Positions 8,450 through 17,143 of a stretch of 46,301 bases of DNA are shown one piece after another. The stretch's first letter is position 1. Each line of letters opens with the position of its first letter. The notes below the pieces were generated by a model. That model was not told where the DNA came from and did not search any database. It saw nothing but the letters and a program-made list of their open reading frames with translations. The DNA is from Candidatus Thorarchaeota archaeon (GTDB lineage: Archaea > Asgardarchaeota > Thorarchaeia > Thorarchaeales > Thorarchaeaceae): positions 1 through 46,301 of the forward strand of contig PRDJ01000050.1 in NCBI GenBank assembly GCA_003345555.1, given 5' to 3'. The position numbers were made by a program, and so were the translations under genes.

Positions 8450-9031
8450 ATGATAATCGATTATGGAAACCGGACTCTAGGCGTGAAATTAGTCTTCTTC
8501 GGTCCGGCGATGGGCGGGAAGACCACTGCGATAAGATGGCTGTTCGCAAGGTTCGGATGTACAGACCGCCTTATGTCAGTAGAGAACACGGTAGGCAGAA
8601 CGATGTTCTGCGATTTTGGTACTATTCCATTTTCTTTAACGAACAACTGGATTGTCAATGCGCACGTTTGGTCCGCAACTGGACAGGACTTCTACAGGTC
8701 TACGAGAGAAGTCGTACTTGTGGGGGCCGATGGGATTGTGTTCGTTGCGGATTCCCAAGAACGGCTGCTTAATGAGAACGTTGCCAGTTGGAATGAGCTG
8801 ATGACATCAATAGCAGAAGAAGAGCATCCCCTTCCCGTGGTTGTTTGCCTCAACAAACAAGACCTGCCTGAAGCAGTCTCCGAGGAGAAGATTCGTTGCG
8901 CTCTACGCCTTCCCTCTTCAATCCCAGTATTCAGGAGCATAGCCAAAGAGGGGTTCAACATCATGGAAGCATTCTATATCTTGTTCAGAGAGGCCTTGCG
9001 TGCAAGTGTTCTGATTCCCCCGTTGGCCTAG
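8450..9031 (+). CDS. MglA-like small Ras-superfamily GTPase
   Basis: A GTPase of 193 residues. G1 is GPAMGGKTT at residues 18-26; G4 is NKQD near 134. The N-terminus IDYGNRTLGVKLVFFGPAMGGKT, and ENTVGRTMFCDF at about 45-56, align by eye with bacterial MglA, which has INYA...LKIVYYGPGLSGKT and TERTLFFDF. The G3 region reads SATGQDFY (75-82), in place of the Ras DxxGQ and comparable to the MglA TVPGQ variant; GIVFVADSQ follows. MglA sets cell polarity in bacteria, and Asgard archaea carry many such GTPases. The ATG at 8450 follows a GAGAGAAG Shine-Dalgarno. No lipidation motif is visible at the C-terminus. It lies downstream of a double-Roadblock protein that may be its regulator. Confidence 0.85.
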   Translation: MIIDYGNRTLGVKLVFFGPAMGGKTTAIRWLFARFGCTDRLMSVENTVGRTMFCDFGTIPFSLTNNWIVNAHVWSATGQDFYRSTREVVLVGADGIVFVADSQERLLNENVASWNELMTSIAEEEHPLPVVVCLNKQDLPEAVSEEKIRCALRLPSSIPVFRSIAKEGFNIMEAFYILFREALRASVLIPPLA

Positions 9032-9143
9032 TGAGGAAGGCTGTTCCTCTCAATCGAGCGAATACCTTTTTACGACTTCAGACGATTGCCGTTGTCGAAT
9101 TGTGAAACGGACCTTACTCAAACAATACGTCGAGGAGTTACAC

Positions 9144-10820
9144 TTGAAGAACAATCAGCACAGCACTAGGTTTGTATTTGTAACCGGAGGGGTCGTGTCC
9201 GGTATTGGAAAGGGTGTAACCACAGCATCAATCGCCAAGATATTGCAGTTCCGGGGATACAGAATCCAGATAATCAAAATCGATCCGTATCTCAACGTTG
9301 ATCCCGGGACTCTCAATCCCGTTGAGCACGGTGAGGTATTTGTCACCGACAAGACCTGGCTATTCAGGCCTGTTGAAGGCTTTGAGTTCAAGATTACTGA
9401 AATTGACCAAGACTTCGGGACATACGAAAGATTCACGGATATGGATGTCCATCCATCCCATAACATAACATCGGGACAAATCTATGTTTCAGTAATCTTG
9501 GGAGAAAGAAAAGGGAGTTTTCTGGGTCATACTGTACAGATTATCCCCCATGTGACGGACTGCATAAAGACCAGAATATGGGACGTTGCAAACGAGGAGC
9601 CTCAACCAGATGTGCTGCTAGTGGAAGTTGGGGGCACTGTTGGTGACATCGAAGGGATGCCTTTCTTGGAGGCCGCGAGACAGCTCATACGTGAGGTCGG
9701 ACCGGAGAGAGCTGCGCTTGTGCATGTAACCCTCGTACCATACATCGCTGCGGTCGGTGAGTTCAAGACCAAGCCGACACAACACAGTGTCCGCACCCTT
9801 CAAGGGTCAGGTCTCCAACCAGACATCATAGTATGCAGAGCTGAACAGAAGCTACAGGATTCAGCACGGAAGAAAATTGCACTCTTCTGCAACGTTCCTG
9901 AGGAACGAGTTATTTCAAATCCTGATATCCCAGTAGTGTATCAGTTACCGCTATCTTTTGAAGAGCAAGGGCTGGGTGATATCCTTGTTAGGCTGCTCGG
10001 GTTGGAACCCCGTGAGCCGGATACTGGTCAGTGGCAACAGATAGTGCACGCTTTCGAGGTTCATGATGACAACGTAGTAATAGCCATGCCTGGAAAGTAC
10101 ACTGCCCTGAGCGATTCATACAAGAGCATCAATGAGGCATTGTTACACGCTGGCGCACAATGCGGTGTGAAAGTCGACATAAAATGGATTGAGACAGACC
10201 TAAGATGTAGCGAAGACTGTCTGCGTGAAGACCTTAGTCTCGTCGACGGCATTCTGCTGACGCCTGGCTTTGGGTCCCGGGGAGTCGAAGGGATGATTAA
10301 CGCGGCCACGGTGGCTTTTGAGGATGGTATTCCGTTTCTTGGTATCTGCTACGGGGCTCAGCTTGGAACGGTAGCCTTTGCTAGAAGAAAAATGGGCTGG
10401 CAAGGTGCGCACACAACAGAAGTTGACCCTGACAGCCTGTATCCTGTTGTAGACCTGTTAGACGATCAGAAGGCCACTGATGAGAAGGGTGGCACCATGA
10501 GGCTCGGGGGTCAAGAGGTTAAAATTGTCGAGGGGACTCGTCTACATAGTATCTACGGTGTTACCGAAACACGAGAGAGATTCAGGCATCGCTTTCATCT
10601 TATCGACAGGTATGTCCACAAGATGAAAGATGCAGGCATGGTCATCTCAGCTTATGACGAGACCGGGAAGATAATAAACGCGGTCGAACTAAAGCGGCAT
10701 CCTTTCTGGATGGGAGTCCAATACCATCCGGAGTTCAAGTCGAGACCGGGTAACGCACATCCTCTGTACGTAGCTTTTCTGAAAGCCGCCTTGGAGTGCA
10801 AGCACAAGAGGGGTGCCTAG
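9144..10820 (+). CDS. pyrG: CTP synthase, divergent with an insertion
   Basis: This enzyme of 558 residues converts UTP, ATP and glutamine to CTP. The synthetase half begins [20 protein letters not shown] and contains [20 protein letters not shown]. The glutamine amidotransferase half has the nucleophile C402 in GICYGAQ and the dyad H528/E530 in YHPEF. Two oddities are seen. About 15 extra residues lie between HGEVFVTD and the normal D-x-G-x-YERF segment (around residues 69-83), and GICYGAQ replaces the usual GICLGMQ. The TTG at 9144 is preferred because GAGGAG lies six bases upstream; the GTG at 9102 is an alternative. The stop overlaps the nurA start by one base. Confidence 0.88.
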   Translation: MKNNQHSTRFVFVTGGVVSGIGKGVTTASIAKILQFRGYRIQIIKIDPYLNVDPGTLNPVEHGEVFVTDKTWLFRPVEGFEFKITEIDQDFGTYERFTDMDVHPSHNITSGQIYVSVILGERKGSFLGHTVQIIPHVTDCIKTRIWDVANEEPQPDVLLVEVGGTVGDIEGMPFLEAARQLIREVGPERAALVHVTLVPYIAAVGEFKTKPTQHSVRTLQGSGLQPDIIVCRAEQKLQDSARKKIALFCNVPEERVISNPDIPVVYQLPLSFEEQGLGDILVRLLGLEPREPDTGQWQQIVHAFEVHDDNVVIAMPGKYTALSDSYKSINEALLHAGAQCGVKVDIKWIETDLRCSEDCLREDLSLVDGILLTPGFGSRGVEGMINAATVAFEDGIPFLGICYGAQLGTVAFARRKMGWQGAHTTEVDPDSLYPVVDLLDDQKATDEKGGTMRLGGQEVKIVEGTRLHSIYGVTETRERFRHRFHLIDRYVHKMKDAGMVISAYDETGKIINAVELKRHPFWMGVQYHPEFKSRPGNAHPLYVAFLKAALECKHKRGA

Positions 10821-11980
10821 TGGAACGGAATTTCGACAAGATGCTGTCCGTGGTTGTAGAACAGATTGAACGAGCTGAGACAACCCGTGAACGCTTTGGC
10901 AAAGTTCTCAGGCAGATTAAGGGAAAAATAGACCTCCGTCGCTTTCCCGCAGTGGCCGCAAACGTGATTGATACACAGTTCTCAACGAAAGTACAACCAG
11001 TCAGTCTTTCCGGCCTTAAGATGGCAGGGATTGACGGAGGACTCATACGAAGAGGTTTCAGATCAATGGATTTGATTCTTACGCGCGGTGTTGCAGTAAT
11101 ATTCAAATTCGGGGCGAAAGAAGGGCCTGTGGTTGACTTCTTTCCAGATCCCTTTCCAAGTCCAGTTGTCAAGCCAATCATGCTTAGTCTATCGGGACAG
11201 GAACTCGATCAACTGGCTTCTCTTGAGCGCGTTGCAGCCGAGCTGAGGGTAACTTTGTCGGTTCTCGATGAATTCTCCACTGACCTAATACTCATTGATG
11301 GCAGCCTTTTCTACCATCCCCGAGACAGGCCTCCAGCGACTTCCCTTGTGAGTGATAAGTTCCAGGAAGTAATGGCGCTTTACAGACAGGTGTACAACAA
11401 GGCTAAGGAAAAAGGCACGACCTTGGTGGGAGTGGTGAAGGACAGTCGTTCAACCCGCATCGTGAATATAATGGGTGAGATTTTGCCTCATATTGTACGA
11501 GACCCGTCGGTCTTTGAGATGATGCAGGGCGTTGACTACCGTTGGCTACTGAAGATATCACGGGACTGCGATCTACTGGACACATTTCTGGACGAGGGCG
11601 AAAGAACCTTCGTATTCCGCTTCTCCTCAGAAATGCAACCGAATCTAAGCGCGTACCCCGACGAATTGGCTTCATGGGCTCCACTGATATGGGTAACCTA
11701 CGTAAAGACAGCACAGGATGACTTGCCTCTTAGAATCGAGGTCCTCGTTGGGGAAGGAGACAATGATGTCCGGCTTCTGGACAGGGCTTTGTCCGCTATA
11801 CTGCCTGTCTCATGGCAACACAAGGAGTACGGCATTCCAACACCAATCGTAGAAGCGGACGCAAGAGCAAGAATCAGTCACAACGAATCGCAGATCATAA
11901 TCGACCGGCTCATGGCTCTCTCGGGTCTCACCTATACAGCACTTGAAAAGAGACGTTCTAGAAATCCATTTGGAGGCTAA
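10820..11980 (+). CDS. nurA: NurA 5'-3' nuclease
   Basis: A protein of 386 residues that works with the HerA translocase in resecting DNA ends for recombination. The RNase H-like NurA domain is seen from the first metal motif GIDGG (D about 72) and a second acidic strand, DLILIDGSLFYHP; VVKDSRSTRI is also family-like. The start GTG at 10820 overlaps the last base of the CTP synthase stop, with GAGGGGTG just upstream. HerA follows directly and overlaps or abuts it, the order usual in archaea. Confidence 0.85.
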   Translation: MERNFDKMLSVVVEQIERAETTRERFGKVLRQIKGKIDLRRFPAVAANVIDTQFSTKVQPVSLSGLKMAGIDGGLIRRGFRSMDLILTRGVAVIFKFGAKEGPVVDFFPDPFPSPVVKPIMLSLSGQELDQLASLERVAAELRVTLSVLDEFSTDLILIDGSLFYHPRDRPPATSLVSDKFQEVMALYRQVYNKAKEKGTTLVGVVKDSRSTRIVNIMGEILPHIVRDPSVFEMMQGVDYRWLLKISRDCDLLDTFLDEGERTFVFRFSSEMQPNLSAYPDELASWAPLIWVTYVKTAQDDLPLRIEVLVGEGDNDVRLLDRALSAILPVSWQHKEYGIPTPIVEADARARISHNESQIIIDRLMALSGLTYTALEKRRSRNPFGG

Positions 11981-13514
11981 GCTTCTGCCGACTTACACGC
12001 CGGAATCCAGACTTGGGACAGTAGTCTGCACCGAATCAACTCCCAATGTCGTGGAATTTGAGTTCGTAGTAGAAGGCGCACCGAATGATATCCTAGTTCG
12101 TCGAGGAGAGTTTGTATCGGTTGCCACTGATGATGGCACAATAATCGCACGAGTTCAGAATCTCATAAGGACCAATCGCTACTATCAGCATGCAGAGGCG
12201 GTAAGAGAATACCAGTCAAGAGGAGAGCCTCTACGTTCTATTCTCCCCACAGATCGGTGGCAATACACGATTGCACAGGCGCGTGTCCTAGGCTGCTGGA
12301 TCGAAAACAGGGCGGCGCGTCCTTCTTTCTCGGTCTCACCAGGCGCCTCAGTCATGCGACCGGATGATGAAATGCTGGCTTCGTTTCTCAATCTAGACCC
12401 CAAGAATGGCTTGAGATTGGGAACACTGTCTCATCACGAACTCGCCTTCTGCCCTTCTATCGATCGACTTCTTTCAAAGCATCTGGCTGTTCTTGCAATG
12501 AGCGGTGCCGGTAAGTCGTATTTTATTTCGATTCTTCTTGAGGAAATGCTCGCACGAACAAGAGAACAGGGACGACTCGCAGTAGTCGTTCTTGATGTTC
12601 ACGGCGAGTACACGTATCTGAAGGATTTGCCGGCTGAATCATTGGGATTACGAGGTTCTCGGATTGACGTAGAGCATGTTCGATCCTCTCACTTTCAGAT
12701 TCCTGTACCATCTCTGTCAGCAGAAACTCTGAGTTCCTTCGTATCAGACATGAGCGGCATTCAAGTGCGTGACCTAAGACGCGTGATATCAGAGACGCGA
12801 AAAAAGGAAAAAGGGGCATACAACCTTAGTGACCTCGCAGAGATTGTAAAGGCAGACGAGAGTATCAACAAGAACACGAGGGATGCTATCGTCGGCTGGC
12901 TTGTCAATCTGGACGAAACCGGTCTATTCGGCGTGGAAGCCGTACCGGATATGAAGAGCATAGTGAGTCCAGGCAAGCTTACATTGATTGATCTCAGTGA
13001 CTTCATCAGTCTCAAGAAAAAGCAAATCATAACATCGTATCTTGCCAGTGAACTGTTGTACCTGCGAAGACAAGAAAAGATACCCCCATTCCTCTTTGTC
13101 GTTGAGGAAGCACATCAATTCTGTCCTGAGAGTCGTCACGAGCTTTCTCTTCCGAAGGCTCAGATTGAGACGATTGCCAGAGAGGGCAGGAAGTTCTATG
13201 CTCTTCTGTGCTTGATATCTCAGAGACCCGTAAAGCTATCGACTACTGTACTCAGCCAATGCAGCAACCAAGCGATTTTCAGATGCACAAACCCGTACGA
13301 CCTTGAACACATAGGCAAGACCAGTGAAGGCATTGACCGCTCGTCTTTGGACTCGATAACAACACTTGAAGTGGGTGAAGCTCTGTTTGTGGGGGAATGT
13401 GTTTCCTTTCCAACATTTGTAAAGATTCGTCATCGTCTGTTTGAGCCAAAGGGTGCTGTCACAGGCCTTTCAGAAGCCATCAGGAAAACTGACAGAATTT
13501 CATCACAACCCTGA
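11943..13514 (+). CDS. herA: HerA DNA translocase/helicase
   Basis: A hexameric FtsK/VirB4-like ATPase that pumps DNA to NurA. The N-terminal HAS-barrel is recognisable in RLGTVVCTESTPNVVEFEF. Walker A is MSGAGKSYF near residue 186, VVLDVHGEYTYL follows, and Walker B is FLFVVEEAHQF near 383; REGRKFYALL and LISQRPVKLS are HerA-typical. If TTG 11943 is used the protein has 523 residues and overlaps nurA by 38 bases. A GGAGG at 11972-11976 is correctly spaced for a CTG at 11985, which would give 509 residues and a more usual N-terminus. The start is therefore uncertain; the coordinates give the longer form. Confidence 0.88.
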   Translation: MKRDVLEIHLEAKLLPTYTPESRLGTVVCTESTPNVVEFEFVVEGAPNDILVRRGEFVSVATDDGTIIARVQNLIRTNRYYQHAEAVREYQSRGEPLRSILPTDRWQYTIAQARVLGCWIENRAARPSFSVSPGASVMRPDDEMLASFLNLDPKNGLRLGTLSHHELAFCPSIDRLLSKHLAVLAMSGAGKSYFISILLEEMLARTREQGRLAVVVLDVHGEYTYLKDLPAESLGLRGSRIDVEHVRSSHFQIPVPSLSAETLSSFVSDMSGIQVRDLRRVISETRKKEKGAYNLSDLAEIVKADESINKNTRDAIVGWLVNLDETGLFGVEAVPDMKSIVSPGKLTLIDLSDFISLKKKQIITSYLASELLYLRRQEKIPPFLFVVEEAHQFCPESRHELSLPKAQIETIAREGRKFYALLCLISQRPVKLSTTVLSQCSNQAIFRCTNPYDLEHIGKTSEGIDRSSLDSITTLEVGEALFVGECVSFPTFVKIRHRLFEPKGAVTGLSEAIRKTDRISSQP

Positions 13515-13523
13515 TAAACGAAG

Positions 13524-14240
13524 ATGGCGGGTGGCACCAAGAGCGGTGCAATAGCTCTCTTTGGGGGCATACCCTCATTGTCCGAAAAGAACACAGATGA
13601 GATAAAACGGCTCATCGGTCAAATACAGTCCGGGCTGGTTGAGATCTTCGATCAGATGCGAGAGCTACGTCGCCGACTGGGTCTGCCTGTTGAAGAGGGA
13701 AAGACTGATTCAGTGGCCCCTATTGTGCCGCTTTTCTCTGAAGTACCCGGGTCGCCGTCGGCTGACAGCCGCGAGTCCGTTGCTTCTTCGCCGACAAGTC
13801 CCCCGAGAATGGCACAAGCAATCGGAGTGTCGTCTCCCGCCGCAGTCTCGAGGGCTCCGGAACCGGAAGCACCTAAGGCCGACACAATCTCCTCGCTAGC
13901 AATTCATAAGACGGGCACGCTTGATAATCCGCCCGGAAAGCCCAATGAGCACGCCCAAGCGGTAAGTGCGACAGTAGCTCGGGTTTTGGACCCCATAGCC
14001 CATGAAATCCGTACTGGCGAAGCCCCAGCTGATGTCATCGCCGAGTATCTCCAAGCTGCAAGGGATTATCTGATTACGAAAGATCGCCCAAGCCCTAAGG
14101 TTGCACGCGATATGGACGTTGTTGATAAATTTCTCAGGGCAAGAGGAAAGAAGGGCATTCGACCTGAGGAGCGAGACAACATCCTGAAGCGTATTCATCG
14201 TTGGAGCATAATGCTTAGTCAACCCGAGAATGTGCCGTAG
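13524..14240 (+). CDS. Unrecognised helical protein downstream of herA
   Basis: I do not recognise this 238-residue protein. Residues 20-55 form a charged helix, likely a coiled coil (EIKRLIGQIQSGLVEIFDQM). Residues 60-145 are a low-complexity linker rich in Ser, Pro, Ala and Glu. Residues 148-235 form a compact helical domain beginning VARVLDPIAHEIRTGEAP and ending near KRIHRWSIMLSQ. It starts nine bases after herA with the same direction, so it is probably in the nurA-herA operon and could be an accessory subunit. That role is inferred from position alone. Confidence 0.6.
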   Translation: MAGGTKSGAIALFGGIPSLSEKNTDEIKRLIGQIQSGLVEIFDQMRELRRRLGLPVEEGKTDSVAPIVPLFSEVPGSPSADSRESVASSPTSPPRMAQAIGVSSPAAVSRAPEPEAPKADTISSLAIHKTGTLDNPPGKPNEHAQAVSATVARVLDPIAHEIRTGEAPADVIAEYLQAARDYLITKDRPSPKVARDMDVVDKFLRARGKKGIRPEERDNILKRIHRWSIMLSQPENVP

Positions 14241-14264
14241 ACCTAATCTAAGGTCTGTCACGAA

Positions 14265-14546
14265 CTACTTCAGGTCGATTACAATCCGCTTCACTTTCGT
14301 TTTGGATATCTTCTTGAGCCCATGCTGTCCGGGTTCAAAGCGACATTCTAGCAGACCCGCCTCAAGCAGTATCTTGATCTGAGCGCTGGCATTTGCCTCA
14401 GTACCACCGAGGTGCCTTGCCACTCTAGTAACATCCTTCTCTCCATCGAACAGAAGCCTCAGTATCTCTATGCGCGTCTTCGATGAAAGAGCCCGGCCGA
14501 CACGCAGTACTGCATCTTCGTCATTGACTTGCAGTGTTTCTGACAG
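14265..14546 (-). CDS. ArsR-like winged-helix transcriptional regulator, probable CTG start
   Basis: A protein of 93 residues with no ATG, GTG or TTG near its N-terminus. An in-frame stop (14550-14552) lies two codons upstream of a CTG at 14546, and GAGGTG at 14553-14558 is six bases before that CTG. The sequence fits an ArsR-type winged helix: RVGRALSSKTRIEILRLL forms helix 1-2, VTRVARHLGGTEANASAQIK the helix-turn-helix, and LLEAGLLECRF the wing. The C-terminal tail is basic. No metal-binding Cys pair of the classical ArsR type is seen; one Cys lies in the wing. The gene diverges from the DUF460 protein. Confidence 0.75.
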   Translation of the reverse strand: MSETLQVNDEDAVLRVGRALSSKTRIEILRLLFDGEKDVTRVARHLGGTEANASAQIKILLEAGLLECRFEPGQHGLKKISKTKVKRIVIDLK

Positions 14547-14690
14547 TTGTCACACCTCGCATGAGTTGCGCTGTCGCTCAAGTATGGCTTTATTATACTT
14601 GTTGTTTGTTAACAGCTTGCATGGTGCGAAGGCAGACCCATCTGAATGCTTATAGCCTAAGCCGACTTTTCTTGTCTGAGTACTGAGCCA

Positions 14691-16709
14691 ATGGGTGATG
14701 ACAATGTATTCATTGTTGGCTTTGATATTCTCCCTTCTCAGAGCCCGCGATCAACCACGAGCCCTAGGTATTCTTGTGTGATAGTACGCAATGGAATGGT
14801 TCTCAACGAGTATCCTGAGATATCTCGAAGGGACCTCCTTGACTTGGTTCGAGAGATACGTCCCAAGTATCTCGTGACAGACAACATTCTCGAGATTGTT
14901 CCGGACAGCAAATCAATGTTTAGTCTTGTTAGCAGGATACCGACCGAGACAAAGCTGGTTCAGGTGACGGGTGTACCACCGAACCAAGTCCCTCTCAAGA
15001 TTCTTGCCCGGCGTTACAAGCTTCAATCCGGAGCTCATTTGACGCCGCTTGCTGCTGCGAAAACCGCGGCACAGCTCGTGCATCTCGGTGTTGGCTATCG
15101 CCTTGAGTGTTTTGGTGAACAGACCGAGGTTCGAGTGACACGAGGAAGGAAGACTGGTAGTGGAGGGCAGAGCGCGAACCGATACCGCCGCAGATTACAC
15201 TCGGAGATTCAGCAGGTTACTCGCTTCATAGAGTCTCAGCTCAAGGCGGCGGGAATTGAATATGATTCTGATATTAGGGACTCGGACTTTGGGTATGAGA
15301 GTTCGCGTCTTGTTGCCTATGCTCCGTTACCTGCAATAAAAGGCCTAGTCGAATCGAGGCGCGGCAGTGATTTCAACGTATTCGTCTCTCCTGTCAGAAA
15401 ACGGGTCGAGTTTGTCCCACTTGAGCCACAAGGCATTCCTGCTGAGCTTACGCCACAGTATTTCATATTGGGAATCGACCCCGGCACAACGGCAGCACTG
15501 TGTCTGGTCTCTCTCGATGGACGAGTAAGTTTCCTTGCGAGCAGGAAGGGGCTTACGAGAGCAGACATCATCAGACTTGTCTATCAACATGGCGTTCCAG
15601 TCATGGTTGCAACCGACGTTACTCCAGTACCTCATCTCGTGAAGAAGATAGCAGGCACTGTCAATGTGGCGATATTCACTCCCGAAAGACCGATACCCGT
15701 GGCCGAAAAACAGGAGATGGCGAGAGAGTTCTCTCAAGAGACACAGATCAAGAACGCCCACGAACGGGATGCATTGACTGCAGCTATCTATGCTTACAGG
15801 AGTGTTCTGCCGAGGCTCGAACAGATAGACCAGAAGGCGCACGATGAGCAACTTATGGTGGACAGAAACCATCTGAAGGCCCTTGTGATAAGAGGAATGA
15901 CCATCAACGAAGCGTTGGCAAGTCTCGTTCAAGAAGGTCCGGAAGTTGTCGAGTTGGCAGCCGAACAGCCCGTCCGTGAGGCGGTCCTAACACAGGCCCG
16001 TTTCGACGCCCTTGTGGACAAGAGCGAGACTCTGGAGGCCGAGAACCGCACACTAACGGAACAGAACGCTGATCTCAGGCGACTTGTGGAGTATCTCAAG
16101 TTCAGAGAAAGCGAGCTACAGCACAGTCTTGAGATTATCAGTCGTGACAACTACTGGCGAGTGAAGCGTGACCGTGAGATTGCTAAGAAGGAGTCAGAGC
16201 TAAGCCATGCATCGACCGAGACCGACAGACTCCGAGGACAGGTGGCAGATCTGACTAGGCGTATCGAGCTTTTCAAAGGCGTACGACGTTTGGAGATGCA
16301 TGGCGACACAATCGCAGTGAAGACCATCCCTCATTTCACTCGCGAAGGGATAGAGGCTTACATGAGAAAAGTGGGTCTCAAGGACGGAGACATCGTGCTT
16401 TTTGAAGATGCCAGCGGAGGAGGTCCCCATACTGCAGCCATGTTAATCGAGCGCGAAATCAAGGCCGTTATTGTGGATACGCCGCTTTCGCATCTCTCTG
16501 AGGAGGAGCTAGTGAAGGCGCAAATCCCCGTAATTCAGGCCAAAGATGTTGAACTCCAAAGAATCGAGGAATTCGCATTCATAAGCAGAAGGAAATTCGA
16601 AAGACTGTTCCAAGTGTTCACCAAGGAAGTGCATGAGAAGGCACGAAAGAAGAGCGAGGACGACTTGGTCGAAGCTGTGGAACGTTACAAGAGGCAAATT
16701 GAGAGGTAG
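14691..16709 (+). CDS. DUF460 (COG2433) RNase H-like protein with coiled coil
   Basis: A protein of 672 residues conserved in archaea. Two RNase H-like segments are visible: VGFDILPSQSP near residue 9, and the better-formed FILGIDPGTTAALCLVSLDG near residue 258. The latter resembles the actin/RNase H core of RuvC/YqgF-like enzymes. HERDALTAAIYAY near 355 is the matching C-terminal helix with the acidic motif. Residues 435-535 are a coiled coil rich in Glu, Arg and Leu. A small alpha/beta domain follows, with GDIVLFEDASGGG. Nuclease activity on nucleic acid is a family prediction. A TATA-like sequence (GCTTATAGC) sits about 40 bases upstream. Confidence 0.8.
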   Translation: MGDDNVFIVGFDILPSQSPRSTTSPRYSCVIVRNGMVLNEYPEISRRDLLDLVREIRPKYLVTDNILEIVPDSKSMFSLVSRIPTETKLVQVTGVPPNQVPLKILARRYKLQSGAHLTPLAAAKTAAQLVHLGVGYRLECFGEQTEVRVTRGRKTGSGGQSANRYRRRLHSEIQQVTRFIESQLKAAGIEYDSDIRDSDFGYESSRLVAYAPLPAIKGLVESRRGSDFNVFVSPVRKRVEFVPLEPQGIPAELTPQYFILGIDPGTTAALCLVSLDGRVSFLASRKGLTRADIIRLVYQHGVPVMVATDVTPVPHLVKKIAGTVNVAIFTPERPIPVAEKQEMAREFSQETQIKNAHERDALTAAIYAYRSVLPRLEQIDQKAHDEQLMVDRNHLKALVIRGMTINEALASLVQEGPEVVELAAEQPVREAVLTQARFDALVDKSETLEAENRTLTEQNADLRRLVEYLKFRESELQHSLEIISRDNYWRVKRDREIAKKESELSHASTETDRLRGQVADLTRRIELFKGVRRLEMHGDTIAVKTIPHFTREGIEAYMRKVGLKDGDIVLFEDASGGGPHTAAMLIEREIKAVIVDTPLSHLSEEELVKAQIPVIQAKDVELQRIEEFAFISRRKFERLFQVFTKEVHEKARKKSEDDLVEAVERYKRQIER

Positions 16710-16771
16710 TTCTGCTTTTCACGAAATATAAACCATTATCGACGGGATTTAGTCTAAATCCGTTGTCTGTA

Positions 16772-17002
16772 TCATTCCGGTATCCGAATCCACAGGATGT
16801 TGTTTCCCCTGATCAGTACTGAACCATACTTGGCTCTCACTTGGTCATTCTCCAGTTCCTCCGCGTCCGCAAGAGTGAGGTTCATGTATATATCGCATCT
16901 CGTGAGTCGTCCCCGAAAGATCCTATTGTCTTTCAGCTTGATTGATACGACATCGTTGACAACATTCTCAAGAGCCTTAATCGGCATCTTTTCAGTGGAC
17001 AA
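16772..17002 (-). CDS. Lsm/Sm-like RNA-binding protein (SmAP)
   Basis: A protein of 76 residues that forms ring oligomers binding U-rich RNA. The Sm1 motif runs through VVSIKLKDNRIFRGRLTRCD and MNLTLADAEE; Sm2 is GSVLIRGNNILWI. The start TTG at 17002 has GAGG seven bases upstream; ATG 16987 is an alternative that would trim five residues. A TATA box lies at 17036-17044. In many archaea an L37e gene follows; none is found in the 62 bases downstream. Confidence 0.9.
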   Translation of the reverse strand: MSTEKMPIKALENVVNDVVSIKLKDNRIFRGRLTRCDIYMNLTLADAEELENDQVRAKYGSVLIRGNNILWIRIPE

Positions 17003-17035
17003 AGGGAAACCTCAGACCCGCGACCTTGTGGACGG

Positions 17036-17044
17036 ATTATAAAC
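17036..17044 (-). promoter_or_regulatory. TATA box of the Lsm gene
   Basis: On the minus strand the sequence reads GTTTATAAT, 34-42 bases before the TTG start at 17002. This would give a leader of about ten bases. Confidence 0.55.
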
Positions 17045-17143
17045 CCTTTGTTGCAGAGAGCATCTGAGAAGCGCGGTTTCTAGCATTGGTCTATCTCGTC
17101 ACTGTTAAGAGCAGCAAGAAATCAGTACATTGGGAGAATCATA

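Noticed and set aside
9064..9073. T-rich stretch after the MglA-like GTPase as a terminator
   Set aside because: It is more likely the promoter element of the CTP synthase gene about 70 bases downstream; no hairpin precedes it.
15345..15932. 195-codon minus-strand frame
   Set aside because: Antisense shadow of the DUF460 gene.
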